Assembly: GCA_026413225.1 (NCBI GenBank)
Contig: CM048552.1
Span: 135,545,053-135,609,052, forward strand
Source of the DNA: Otis tarda
Taxonomy: Eukaryota; Chordata; Aves; Otidiformes; Otididae
Direction: 5' to 3'
DNA: 64,000 nt
The notes beneath the pieces are model-generated. The model made no database searches. It saw only the letters and a program-made list of their open reading frames with translations, and was not told the DNA's origin. The position numbers and the translations under genes are program-made. Shown here piece after piece: positions 37,132 to 50,400 of this stretch (positions are counted from its first letter, which is position 1; each line of letters begins with the position of its first letter).

Positions 37132-40100
37132 ACCCAGCCCACCTAGGCTCAGGCTTCATCTGCCAAGATCCCTCTTCAGTCTGTCCTGCTGACTGCTGCC
37201 CTTTTTGCCTGGGGTTTCTCAAAAGTGATCACGGAGGAGGACACAGGTCAGGTGAAGAGCCAGAGGCAGTCCTGCTGCCTGCTCTCTGCAGTGGCTCCCT
37301 GGACTGCAGCCTCGGCCCAGGAGGAGGATGTGATAGGAACTTGCCCCATCATGGTGTGCAGGTGTTATATATCTTATTTGGCAGTGGCACATCCCTTCAC
37401 ATGGTAGGAGTGGCCCTATGCCTTGGTGATAGGTTTAGCAGAGGTCACCTCCCACGCTAGCACAGCCACCCATGTTGTGTGACAGGAGATATTTGTGTGC
37501 TGGCTACAAGAGAGATGCATGGTGAGTCCAAAGGACCAGACTGCATGAATTGCCCAAGAAGCTGCTGCTTTCTCACCAAGCATTAATGTTTAAGCCTCTC
37601 CAGCAAATTAGAGTCTCTTGATGTCCCATCCCTCAGATATTTTAAATTACTGAAGGTCTGCTATTTGTGTGTTGTGTAAGTTCCTCCACTTCACTGTTTT
37701 AGATTAATGAAGAATTTGAATTCTGTCAGGATCCTGCTGGTGAGCACTAGGCATCTTCAAGGTAAACCTGCCTGACTTGGCTTTCTCAGAGGAGGAAAGA
37801 GGAGGAATACTTTGGTTTTGACTCTAAAATGGGCTTAGGGATCGAGTAGGTGCCCTGTTTTTCAGTCTGATCAGGACTAGGCTATTTCTGGACAGAGAGG
37901 GAACTACAACTTCAAGCACATAGTGATAAAGCAAGGTATCTGTGAAATTTAACAGCCTCTAAACTAGGGGGCAGCTGAGCAAGGGTTTCTGGACTTTGTT
38001 TTAAAGATTTAAACACTTGAAAGAAAGACATCATGAAGTGTATGCATGCTTTCACTATCCCATGAAGGAGGCTGTAGGTGAAATTTAGTGGCAAAAGCCT
38101 GAAGAAAGCTCTAGGTCTTACTTGAGGATTTTGTGCCATAGAGGTTAAAACAACCAGCAGACCTTCTACATACTGCTGCTACACAGTGGTGTCTTAGCGA
38201 ATGTGGTTACCCTCCACCCAGGGTACATGGACATTTCATGCTTCTGTGAGTAATGCTGGCTTCCTCTGGTTAACGGGTCCAAGCGACATTTCTTTTCTCA
38301 GGTTCAGGGGCTCCGGATTCGGTGCCAGAAACTTTGGATGAATATTTGCTGTTCTTCTGTTAGCTGAGGTAGGCAGTGCTTCACACAGGGGCTCACCCTA
38401 ATTTCCCTTACACCAGCAGTTCAGAGTATGTTCAACTGTCAGCCTCTGGAAACTGGTATTTTTTTTGCCGGGTGTGGTACTGCCTTTCTGTCTCACGGTA
38501 GAAAATTGTAGAGAAGCTTGCGGTGACACAAGTTTTGAGTGATCCAGTCCCAGCCTTGCTTGGTGCTTTCTGCTTGGGAAAGGTGCCAGGGGTGCTGTAG
38601 CCTCATTAAGCAGCAGTTGTCTCCTTCAGCTCTCAGAACAGCACTTCTTGGGAGCAGTGCTGCCTTTTTTGAAGGGTGCCTGGTCTGTCAGCTGAAGGGA
38701 AACACTGAAATGATCCGTGCCAGTACAGGTCCCTTGTACTTCTCTGTGCCCTACCTGAAGCATAAACCTCAAAGCCACAGTAGCAGCATCCGCAGTGGGA
38801 CTTCATACAAGGGCAGAGGAGGCTATTCTTATGTCAAGTCGATTTACATCAGTGCAACTTCCTTGACTTCAGCTCGGGGTATGAGTTTACGTAGCTGTAC
38901 ATCAAGAGCGAGCTGCGGCACAGCTCACAGTGCTGGCCGCAGCGACGCATGTCCCCGTGCAGGCAGGTGCGCATGTGCGGTTCCCTGCCTGTGCAGGCCA
39001 CGTCTCAGCTCTCCCCAGCCCACACCATCCCTGGGCTGCCACAGCTGCTCCTCCGCCGCAGCGTGCGTCGCAGCTGTCCCCATACATCCCTGCACACGAC
39101 AGGCTGGGCAGCCACCCCGGTGCTGGCACACGCTGACTCACGCCTGCTTCTCCCTCACATCTTGGCTGCCTCTTGTTTCCAGGGGGAACAAGCTAAAGAG
39201 AAGCCATTAGAAGAGGATAGTGCAGGGGATACAACCCACTGCAGCGGAGAGATTACTACACTGCAATGTTATTCTCTTTTCCTCCAGATCTCCCCCTTTT
39301 TTTTTTTAAATACACACTAGGTTGATAGTGTGAGCAATATTTTTCCCCAGATTCTGGCAGCTAGCTACCAGCCTTTGCTCTGATCTGAAGTGTGGCCATG
39401 TTCATAATTTTACTGAGTCTGCAAACCAACCCGTGCTGGTTTATGAGCCCACTAACAAAGACCAGTGTCTTGTGGGTTTTTTTTTTTAGGAGGTGGGACG
39501 ACGCTTTATATCAAAACCTCCCACAGATGAGTGCATTTCAGCGTCTGGTGGCATGGCCGTTTGTGCCAAATGACTTTAATTATTCTGAGAAGTTTTGAAC
39601 TGCTTGAAATTGAGTTAATTGTGGATCCTTCACTCTAGTTGTGCTAGAAAACAACTGCTATAAAAAAAACTGAGCTCATGCTGTGTGCAACCTTTATCTT
39701 GAAACACAAGAAACAGGAAACCTATGTGGGTTTTCTTGCAACAACCCGACATTTATAGTTGCTTTCAGAGCAACAGCTAGTGAGATTATGCAGCCACGCA
39801 CCACAGCTCTCGGAGAGGAAAATTTATCAGAGAGGCTCTTGTCCAGCTTTGGTATGCATGTGAAAGGGAGTCACTTCAATTTGCAAATGGTCCTTTGTTT
39901 ATCTGCTTTTTTTCCCATCGGTTTGTCTGTTTTCATCTCCACCGGAGTGCTAGGCAAAGCGGGATCAACCCTGCAGCCCTGAAACTCAGAGTCAGCTCCA
40001 GGGAGCAGTGGGAAACCTCTTTAGGTGTGCCAGGGACCTGCGTCTCCCAGTCCATGCATTCATGACTTGCCAGTTCCTTCCTCACTGTTATCCAATGGGA

Positions 40101-43100
40101 TCCCAAAGAAACAAAATCCACCTTTCCTCCCACTCTGCATAGGCCAAAGAAAGGACTAAGGATTATGAATACTCCCTCTTGTCTCTCGCCCTTCGCTGCC
40201 AACCAATAGTCCGTGTCATAATTGCCGCAATCCCTCTAAACTGGGAAAGTGCTGGCTGGGGATGAGTGCTTTTAGAAGGGCCTTTCTCAATGCATTACAT
40301 TCTAATTGTCGTGCTTGGCTGCTTGCAGAGGGTTAAAAATTAATCTTGATAGCAGAGATTACAGAGGCCATGAGGAGATGGTTTGAGGAGTCTACAGTTT
40401 TGCTTTCGTCCTTTTTTTTTTGAAGATGTGGGAACAGTGTTTATCAGGGGAAGAAAAGTAATAAAACAGATTGCAACAGCCTAAAACATTTTTTACATGT
40501 TGTTATGTATGTTTTTAGCAAAGACGTATTTATTGTTACCAAATTTTCACTTGAAAAGCAATTGGTGTTCTTGTTGAAAAGCAATTTGGGCTTTGAGGTT
40601 TCCTGACAAACATAAGAAAGCTATGAAAAGCTGGAGTTCCTCCTGGAAAACACCATTTTGATGAAAGAAGTGATATATTTTGTTGAAAAGAGACTTTCAA
40701 TTTTTTTACAAATTAGTATTTGAAACTCTGTCAAAGGTTTTTTTTCTTACACTGCCCAGTCCCATCAGTGGGGACAGATTTTCAAACAGACTGATCTTCC
40801 ATTACCACACCAGAAGCAAGTGTCCATGAATGTAATGTAGCTGAGGGCAACGGGGACTTAGCACTTTTTGACATCTGGCTACAGTCGCTCCACTTGAGAG
40901 TGCAGAACATCTGAAAATTTGACCTCTTGTCTCAAGGGCTCATGGCATTTGGAAAGTAGTTTTACATCTAATCTTCAGCTCCTTCAGCTTCTAAAATGTG
41001 AAGGTGGGAGCTAAATAGCCTGTAAACTGTATGCATGGGCTCACTTGTCTGCTACTTGATTGTATTTTCTGTAGAATCACTAATTGCGTACTTCCCAATC
41101 AAACCTAGTGATTCATCAGTCTTCAGATATGACAAAGGCAGTTTTGCTTCCACCATGACAGATACTGGAACTGAAGCTGGCTAATTATGAACCCAAAGCA
41201 GAAATAAGAAAAGAGAAATCTTTTTATCTTGATTGCACTGCTTTTTATTTTGCCTTAGAAAAGAAGGAAAAGGAGGGGAGAAAAAAAGGCCTAGTACAAG
41301 CAGACCTCTGGGCTGTAAGAGATGCTAAGACACAACATATCGGGTCCAGTTTTCCAGACAGAACACTTTGTTGATTGTCTAAATGTTTAATTGTTCAAAC
41401 AGTGTAAAAAGCAGTACAGGCCAGTACTGTACAGAGGGGTCAGTGGGTGCCCCAAAGGTATTTAGGTACTGAAGAAAGGCAGGAGGGAGCAGGGGGAATT
41501 TGCAGAGGGGTAGCTGAGCCCCCTCTCGGAGGCTGAGCCCCTGCCACAGCTCAGGGCAGGAGCCAAGGGTGGCTCAGTGCCTCTCCAGTTTTCAGATCTG
41601 CACAGGAAGCACACGATGCTCTTTTCTCATTTCTAAACGACTTGTGCAAGCTCTCTGTGTAACAGCCTGCGGCATGCCACTGAGAGACACTTCCTGCCTG
41701 GTTGCAAGGACGATTTGGACACTGAAGCTCCTTCTGTAGTCTTTAGGGTTTTTTTTCCTTTCTTTAGTTTTCGCCACAGTAAAGCTGAGCCACAGAGCCC
41801 ACACCATACAGGCAGTCAGGCAGCTTTTTGTTAAATACGTGACACAATTTCAAATACATTACAGGAGGTAAGCAGTAGCTCTAAAAGCATAATTAATAGC
41901 AACTGGAAGAAAAAAAAAAGACAGAAAAAAGGGAAAAAGTATGGAAAAGCTGAGAAGCTAGTAAATGATTGTCAGCATAAACAAACTGAAAGTAACCATT
42001 GAAACAGAAAGCTGTAAGATGTACAGGGAGCACCGGGTGGCATGCGTAATGGCTGGTTTCTTCCCTGTGGGGCTACATGGAAACTGCAGTGCCTGGCTGC
42101 ATTTCCCAGTGATGCCGTTGCATCCCAACTGCCCCTTGGGATGCACTCCTTTCCCTCTTTCTCTGCCAGTGTCCAGGGGGAGCCTGGGCAGCCAGGACCG
42201 GCGGTGGTCTTCAACAAGACCATTGCTGGCTGCCTGGGGAGTGGAGACTGCAAGGCACAGCACTGAGCAAGAGTTCAGACATAGCCTGGGAGAACGCTCG
42301 CTTCCCCAGTCAGAGTATCACCACCTTTTTCCCATCCAGCTTCAGTCTGGGTCATATCAACCTTCCCTGATGCTGAAGATACTTTCAATACGCCTGCCAG
42401 TTCCTGCTGGCAGATAACTGCAAGTAGGCTTTAGTTAGAGTACAACTGATGAATATTAGAGCAGCTGAGCTTGGGATGCATTGGTACATCCAAAGAATAA
42501 ATTGGTTCCTAGTTCAGCCAAGTGGGAACTTCAAACTGCAAGCACACTTGATGTTATTTGCTGTATCAGGCTCTTCCTCAGGCTGCGGTTTGAAAGACCC
42601 GCACACTGCTAAGGATTTTCATCTCTGCTTGAAGGGAAGAAAGTGAAATGGCTTTTCAGTCAGCAGTCTCTAGACAAGTGAGGGGCAACAGGACCCGTGA
42701 GTGCTGATGGCAATATTTTCCCATGCTTTCTTAGTCTGATCCTTGATGTTCTCTAAAATATGTGGAGACTGTTGAATTTTATGTGTAGACATTTGGACTG
42801 CCAAGTGAGTTTATGTTATGAAAAATAACTCATCGACGTTTCACCAGAAAGAAAGATTATAATTAAAACAGACTCTAAAAATGATTTACATATTTTGCAA
42901 TACCACAAGAATGTGGTGGTTTATTATGTCAGGTCTGTCAGGATGGGATTATTCCTGTACATGTCAAATTCCAGGTTAGTGCACACTCATGGCAAATTAA
43001 CTGCAAGAACAAAAACAAATGTGTCCGCTGTTTAAAACCAAGTTAATTCTGCAGAAAAAGCTCATTTTACAGTTTCATTTTGTATACTTTTATTTTTTCC

Positions 43101-44283
43101 TTAGCTAGGCCTTCTTCCCTCTCAGGAAAGATTTCACAAGTAGTAAAAGTAACTCTAACAACCCTGACAACAGAAATTAAAAACGATCTTGTGACCTATC
43201 TCAGTTCCCTCTGTGATCTGAGGGCTTGGTCCAAAGCCAGTCCAAAGGAGACAGTGGGTGAGGGGCGAGGTGGGCTGACCAGTCAAGGTGGACCTGCAGG
43301 AGCCAGGACACCCAGGATTTGCTCCCAGCACTTCCACTCCATCAGTGCTGTATTTGGCTGCTTTGGGAGACTGTTCGGTGAGATTGCATGGCTCAACCTG
43401 AGGCAATCTGCAAGACTTTTTTTGGTTTATGTTTTTAAAAAAGGAAAAGCCTGAGAATCTAAACTTTTAAAAATTTACCTCTAACAACTCATGGGGGTGC
43501 TTTTAAAATGACCACTTTGCCGCAGTTACCCCAAACACAGCAAAGAGCCAGAGCAACCAAGCTAACAGAATTATAACAAATGATTGACATGCTCATGAAG
43601 TTGAAGTTATCTGAGCTGCTAATACAAAGCTTAGTCTCAATGAAGCTCTCCATTCCTCTGTTTCTACAGTAGGAATAAGTAGCTTTGATTGTAAGAAGTA
43701 AGTAATCTACAAGTGGCAAAATAAGTAAAAAGAAGCACTGGTGGTTCAGTGTTGCTTTCAATTAAATCCATTGGAAAATTCCAGGTGAATTCATTGGAAG
43801 TGAAGTCTTCATGAGATATGCTACGCACTTTTGATCTGTTCTTTTTGAAATGGAAACAACCATGCATTATTTTCACATAATCAAATACATGCATGTAGCA
43901 TACCAGGAGTTTGTCAGGTTTGGTTGTTGGTTTTTTTTCAATTGCAAATGCTTTCCATCAGAAAATACCACTATGCTCACTCAGAAACTTACATACACTC
44001 TGACTAGACTTTGAGTAGCTCCTCAGGCCCAGTGATTCCTTGTCAAACAAGAGGGATTGGGACGTACCCACCTGAGACAGTCAACAGCGCACGGTCAAGA
44101 TGCTGGAGACCCAGCACACCTCCAGAGCTTGCTCCTAATTGCAGAAAGATTTCAACTTCTAGGGCTGGAGACTTGTTTCTCCTTTCTTCATATCCAGTTA
44201 CTTACTCACAAGAGAACATTTCCAGAAGAAGAAACTGAGAAACCTACATGGACTTGTTTCAGATAGCGCACTTTGAGATCAAG

Positions 44284-44400
44284 CAGATTTAGGTTCAGCC
44301 CCCTGTGTGAATGGAAGATGGTGCAGGGATTTGAACCTTGGTTATCTGCACCTTACAGCAGTGTCATATTAACTCTAGTGTGCAACTTACTCCCAAAATC
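44284..44400 (-). mobile_element. Possible ancient tRNA-derived SINE remnant with facing B boxes
   Basis: AGGTTCAGCCCCCTG (44291-44305) and CAGGGATTTGAACCT (44324-44338) pair at 12 of 15 positions and face each other across 18 bases. Each is close to the pol III B-box consensus GGTTCRANYCC, one per strand. On the minus strand GGTTCAAATCCCTGCACC is preceded by a degenerate tRNA-like segment up to about 44400. I recall similar facing motifs from an old sauropsid repeat but cannot name it. The A box is not convincing. It may also be a chance palindrome. Confidence 0.35.
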
Positions 44401-47400
44401 AGCTTGTGTTCAGCTTCAGGAATTTGTTTCCCTGTGGATCCTCTGTGGATTTGGTTTCCACGAGGTTCAGTTCACCGGCTGGATCCAAGTCTGCTGGTCA
44501 CTCTTAGGCTGCTGGTCTGTAAGTCTTCCTCCAGAAGCAACACTAGCATCTTTTCCCTCATTCTTTTCAACATTCCTAAAGCCGCCAAGAAAAAAAGACA
44601 ATTTGTGGAATTCAAGGCACACCAGGCTTTGACTTGTCCTTTTGTCTCTGAGGAGTCACCAGATGTTACCAACACCGCTTGTTCTTTGGGGGAAAGCTTG
44701 GCTGATAAACAGGGCAGTCCTCAGGCCAGAATTCTGAGCTCCACAGGCTGGAGGGAATCATGGGATGTAAGACACCAGTCACCCCCATAGTCGGTACCCA
44801 GTCTCCTGTTGCAGTCAACACCAGGTGCCATGACAACAGTGTACAGTCTACATAGTTGGCATTATCGTGTCTGTGGAGCAGCTTTAATTTTTTTTTCCTG
44901 CTCCTCCAGTTTTTGCTGTTAATGATTTTTCTGCTTGGTTCCGTTTCCAACTGCAGCCAAGCTCCTTTGAGATCTAAAGGAGACAGCAAATTAGTAATAC
45001 CCCATCCATTAAACAGAGGGAGTTAATAACAGAGGAGAAATTAAGGCAAGGCAGGTAAGCTCAAGCCTGCCTGAGATGTCTGCTGCAAAGTCTTCTCCTG
45101 AGGCTTGGGTTAGAATAAGTGGCAGCTTTCTATAGTTTTACCAACTATCATATGTCTTCCGTGAAAGATTTCTGCAGTACCAGGTACAGAGTAGTCTGTA
45201 ATGAAGTACTTCTTCTGATATTGTATTACCAATAGCACTTCTGGAACATCAGGGCTTAGAAGCCAAGATTTCCAGAGGTCACTCTTGAGGCTAGATCTGT
45301 TATGGATGCCCAAACTAAGACCAGAGCTGTGTATTTTTCAGTTTGCTGGCTGAATCACATCACACTTAAAAGATATTTTTCAAGTCATGTGACTTTTTTT
45401 TTAAAGAGAGATTTTTTTTTAAGTTCTGCTCAGTAGAAATCAAATATTTTATTTGTCCTAAAAGGAAGTGCTAAATTTTGTTTTCAATATTTAAACTCCT
45501 TTATTATAAACTATTGCTCCAAATATCATTTTGAAAAGCACAGGGATAACACACTTTTGCTTTTTATTAAAATATATTTTCTACCTGGAGAAATCACTAG
45601 ATCTGTTAAATTCTAGGAATAGTTTCTGTCTTCCCATAAACCATAATTTTGATGAATAACACATCTTTCATCAGAATATCTGAATATTACCTGGTTTACA
45701 GAAAATGTCAAGTGCTCTTTGTCTACAAAATTGTTACTTCTTGAAAGGCCATCCAAAAAATGGTAACTCTGGACATTATTCAAGACAAAAGCCTTGTGGG
45801 CTGGCTGTGGTGTTATGATGGGTACACAGTGCTCTTGTTACTAAATACAGAATAATGGAGCTTTAGATAAAAATCATTCCATGGGGGACAAAGCAAGAGC
45901 GTTGAGCAGTGGATTTATGATTCAGAAAACATTCCATAGAATCAACCAAAAACAACAACAAAAAAAGGAAAAAACAAAGATACGGAACATCAACCAAATG
46001 TAGCATCAAGGCCAGGCAGCAACTGTTCAGAGCTGAGCGGAAACAAACAGTAAAATCACTGGGAAAGTTGATGTGTGTTGGGCTTTGCTACACTCAGGTG
46101 CATGGGGGTCAGCGCGCAGCAGGAGCTTTGGAGGAGTTGACAGGTGACCAGCAGTGGATGGTGGTGCAGATATCCACACTCCCGTGCAGCCATGTTGGAG
46201 AAGGGCCCAGAGCAGCACCCTCCAAACAAGAGAGAAAGGTCACCCTCTCCCTAGGATGCAGGACCCCCAGGAGAGGGGTGACACCGAGGTTTGCTGAGTG
46301 CGCAGCTGGAGCTCTCCCTCATCCAGACTTCTCAGGAGAGCAGGATGGTCATAATGCAGTGTGGCAACCAGGCAGGGGTCATGGGCTCACTCCTTCCCCT
46401 ACCAGCCTCGGTGGGTGGCAGGCCTGCCGCTGGATTCACCTCTCCCTCGTTTGGTGCTAAGCTGGGCTCCCAATCCGCCTCTGCGAGGACCACCCTTCTC
46501 CACCGACTCTACAGGGGGATCCTGGTGATTCTCCTCCTAACTGCAACACTCCAGATAAAATTTTGCTGGGATGGCTCTGGACCCAAACATTAAATTAGTC
46601 AGATCTGATAATTCAGTGTCTCTATTGCATCTCCCACTTCTGTGCATAGTTTGTTTCAGCTGCAAGTTCTTTATGGCAGCATCTGTCTTTCATTACATGA
46701 TTGCATGGTATCTGGGACTGTGGAGCAGTTAGGCATAAAAATATGAATGAGAAATATATTTAATTTATTTAACTTACATGTAACTTTGTTGTGCTGAATG
46801 ATGGTAGGCAAGTATGACCTCCAAATAAATAGTCTGCTATTTATTCATGCTGATTTTTATTCATGTCTGGTATACTGCAGTAGCAAAAAGGAGTCATTGC
46901 CATGTGAAAATGCCAATGACCTGAAAAGAGGAATTTACCAATTGCTGTGTTCCTGTACTGTGAGGTCTCTCCAAAAGCCTTGCAAGCACCTTTTCTTTTG
47001 TCTGGAAGGGCATTTTGTGTGTTTGTGTGTTAATCATTGGTAAAAGAAAGATGCATTCTCACTCTCAGGCTGTGGAGCTGGTACATGTTTTCTTTGGAAA
47101 ACATCAGGGCTATCTGAATAAAAGCTACTTCAAAATTGCCTTGCTAGTGTGTTCAGCTCCACAGGAAAATGAACAACGGATTTGTTACTAAAAGTGCCAT
47201 AAATTATATTTTGTTTTGCTTACTGCCTAGAGAATAATTAAAAAGCCATTTAAATGGAAAATAAATTATGTGGAAAATGTAAATTGAATTTTCATGCAAC
47301 AAGATGGTTCAATAATATAATCATACGTAAAGTTCATGGTAGAGAGCTCTGCTTTGTTTCTTTATGGGACTTCTGAGGTAAATTGCCCCCCAAACTCTAA

Positions 47401-50400
47401 TGAACTGCCTATACATGCACTTTCCCATTAAAAAACTCCATTTGATGGTCTGTCAGATATGACTACTCTGGTGTCTGGATGCTGTGCTTATGTAAATGTC
47501 TTTTTGGTGCTGCTCCTAAAAACAAACTGAACACGGTTGCAGTCAAGATCAGCTCTGAAGGTAGCTATGTAAACGAAGCCAGAGATTGCGCCTTCTCTTT
47601 TGGATAGGAGGCACATTTCTCCTTATCCTTCTGGTTTTTTCAGCCCTCTGCTTAGCTATACAAAAACAGTGGTGGTTATTCACAGCAGGACCAGCAGGTC
47701 CCTCCCACACACAACAGGCTGAGGCAGGTAGTACCAACTTCTGCAGAAAACGTGGGCAGCATTATCACTAATGAGCCTGTTTGCCTCGCTTCGTTGTTCG
47801 GCTAACAGAAAAAAGAGTGGTGTGTGCAGAACAAACAGTATTCTTTGCCCGGAGGCTAGCGTAGCCCTGAGCTGAAGGCAAATCCCCCAATATCAGCTAA
47901 TTGTGAGATTTTGTGGTGAATCAGAAACTTGCGGGTCATTCCTACCCTAGACATTGCAGGGGAGGCAGCACTGCGGGGTGAACGAAGGCTTTGCACTTGG
48001 ACCAGCCACATCCCTTTGCTTTTCCTCCGTTTCCTCATCTGCAGCAGTGACTGACAGCCATCGGGGTCTGTTGGTGAAAAGCTCTGTCAGGACTGTGCGA
48101 AGCTGTGCTATGGACACCAGCGACGTGCTGCACACCCGCAAGCAGTTTGTCCTTAGCCAGAGAGTGAGGAGAGATGCTCGTGAACAACTGAAAGCAGGAG
48201 AGCTGAGATGCTGAGCTGGAGGGACTGGTGCAGTCCCTGGCAGGAGACCTAGCTGACACCAAGGGCTGTATCGAGACACCAAGCCCCCCTGTAAGACCTC
48301 CTGTTTCCTCCTGGGCAGGCAGTGAGAGGGTGCCAAGCAAGGGATGTTACCCTGCAGGGATGGACAGGGTGCTTGCCTTGCAGGTGGAGAGCCCAAAACA
48401 CCCCTGGCAAAGGGACATAAAGCAGAAAGGCCTGAGGATCCCCAAGTCGTAGTTCACCAAGAAAAGCTGAGTATGGCATGGAAGACACCAGCCAAGCCCA
48501 GTGCTTGGGGAAAAGCTGCAGAAAGTGAATTTGTTGATAAAGTTTTGCAAGCGCTTACTGATGCCCACAGAGTATGTATGTTGTAGGGGCAAGGACAGCG
48601 ATGTCATCCCTGCTAAGGGGTTCTGCCTGGGGCTGGTGGATTACGTTGCAACAGAAGGCGCCTGGGTTATCAGCATGAAAACAATTAAAATTCTTTCTCC
48701 TTTTGAGCTGGATGTTGGTCCACGATAATGTCATCCCCATGACAGTGACATCGAAGGAAAAGCCACAGACAGCAGGGTGTAAACAAGAGAAATTCAGGAC
48801 AGACCGTGTTGCTCTCCGTCCTCACTAAGGCATTGTGTGAGCTCAGCATTACTGACGCCGCAACAATACATAGGGGAGAAGGAAGCAACTGTTGCTGTAT
48901 TTGGAATGTATCTGTCTGTTGATCTTTTTTAGGAGCTTGCACTCATTGGATAGATGTGGGACCAAAACAGAAGAGGAAGCTTTTGAAATGTTTAGAGATC
49001 AAGGGCCGCAGTGCCACAACGTATGTCCCTCACACGGGGGCTGAGGGAGAAGCTGGGCAGTTTGATTGCCTCGCCGTCTGCAACAGAAGAGCCGGGACTG
49101 GCCACCCCAGGAAATAAAACAAGTCCTCTCGCTAAGTAGATCCCTAAGAATAAAGGAAGTAAAAAAGCAAACGTTGTGCACCAGTCAAAATAGGAGCTAT
49201 TTCTGCAGAGATGACTGGTGCTAAATATATCTCAGTCCTTGAGGCATCAGCAGGGCTCTGGCAGGGGCCCTTGGATAAACATTGCGCAGCGCTGTGGCCG
49301 TGCAGCTCTGCCCTGGGAACCCTTTTGGGCTTCTTTCATAACCAAAGGCTTTTCACAGGAAAATAAAAGAGTTGGGAGGGAAGTAAGCTTGTCACTGGGT
49401 CCTCAGCATCTTTGGAAACAGTGGTAGCAGCAGTTTGTGCATCACAGCTCCGGCAAAGCCTAGGCATTGACCAGCAGTGCCAGACAGGGCAACTCCAGCC
49501 TTAGTGCCTCGTGCATAAAATGTTCTATCTTTGCTTATGAGAAGGCACTGTTAAATGAACCTGACATAAATAATTTCTTGCCTCTGGTGAAAAGAGAGCT
49601 GGTTTTCAGTTTGAAAGTATGAATTTCCAATCAAATAGAAGGCTAGTGGGAAAATGTTCTTCCAGCACACTCTCTGGAGGTTTTGATGAAAGTGCTGGGG
49701 AGTAAAATGCAGAGTGGGGGATTGTTGTGAAGCGTTGTGACTTTAAAAAAAAAACCACAAACAAGCAAAATCCTGTGAAAGTCACAGACAAAACGTAGAT
49801 TGTTATTACCAGAGCAGAAAAAGATGCTGCATAAAATAATTGAGATGATTGTTAACACGGGGTGGCTGACACAGCGTATTCCCCAGCTCTTTTCACAACC
49901 GAAGGGCATGATCTTGGAGGTCTGGTAACAGACACCCAACTGGCTAATTTTCAGATATTACCAAAAATATGCAATAAAAGTATGCATGGTTTAGGGATGG
50001 AAATATTTAAGAGAAGGAGAAGGGGTGTTTCCTATTAGCTTCACAGGAACATTAATGTCAAAGAAGTTCATCTGGCAAAAATGCAAGGCAGTCAAGGTAA
50101 AGAAACTGGTTTTGACATCATTGGGAAAAAAATATTTTTTTTTTTAGGGAAAAGTAGGTGTAAGTAGATCTAACTTCTTTGAGAGAAAGGGCATTAATCC
50201 CCAACACAGATTTACTTACTTTTATAGTAGTCAGGGTACATCTGAAATGGTAATGCCTGACTTCACAGTTTGGTTGGCAGGAATTTAATATGTGACATAA
50301 TATTACTATGGATATATCAACACTCATCCTATAATTCCTCTGTGGCTGTTAAGTGAAGAAAGTATCAAAATAATAATATGTTTCATAAAAATAGCATGGA

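Noticed and set aside
38539-39210. Longest open frame of the window, 223 codons, plus strand
   Set aside because: It lies in a GC-richer patch where stops are rare, is rich in S, C, A and P, has no domain I recognise, and overlapping frames on the other strand are also open. A chance frame is the simplest reading.
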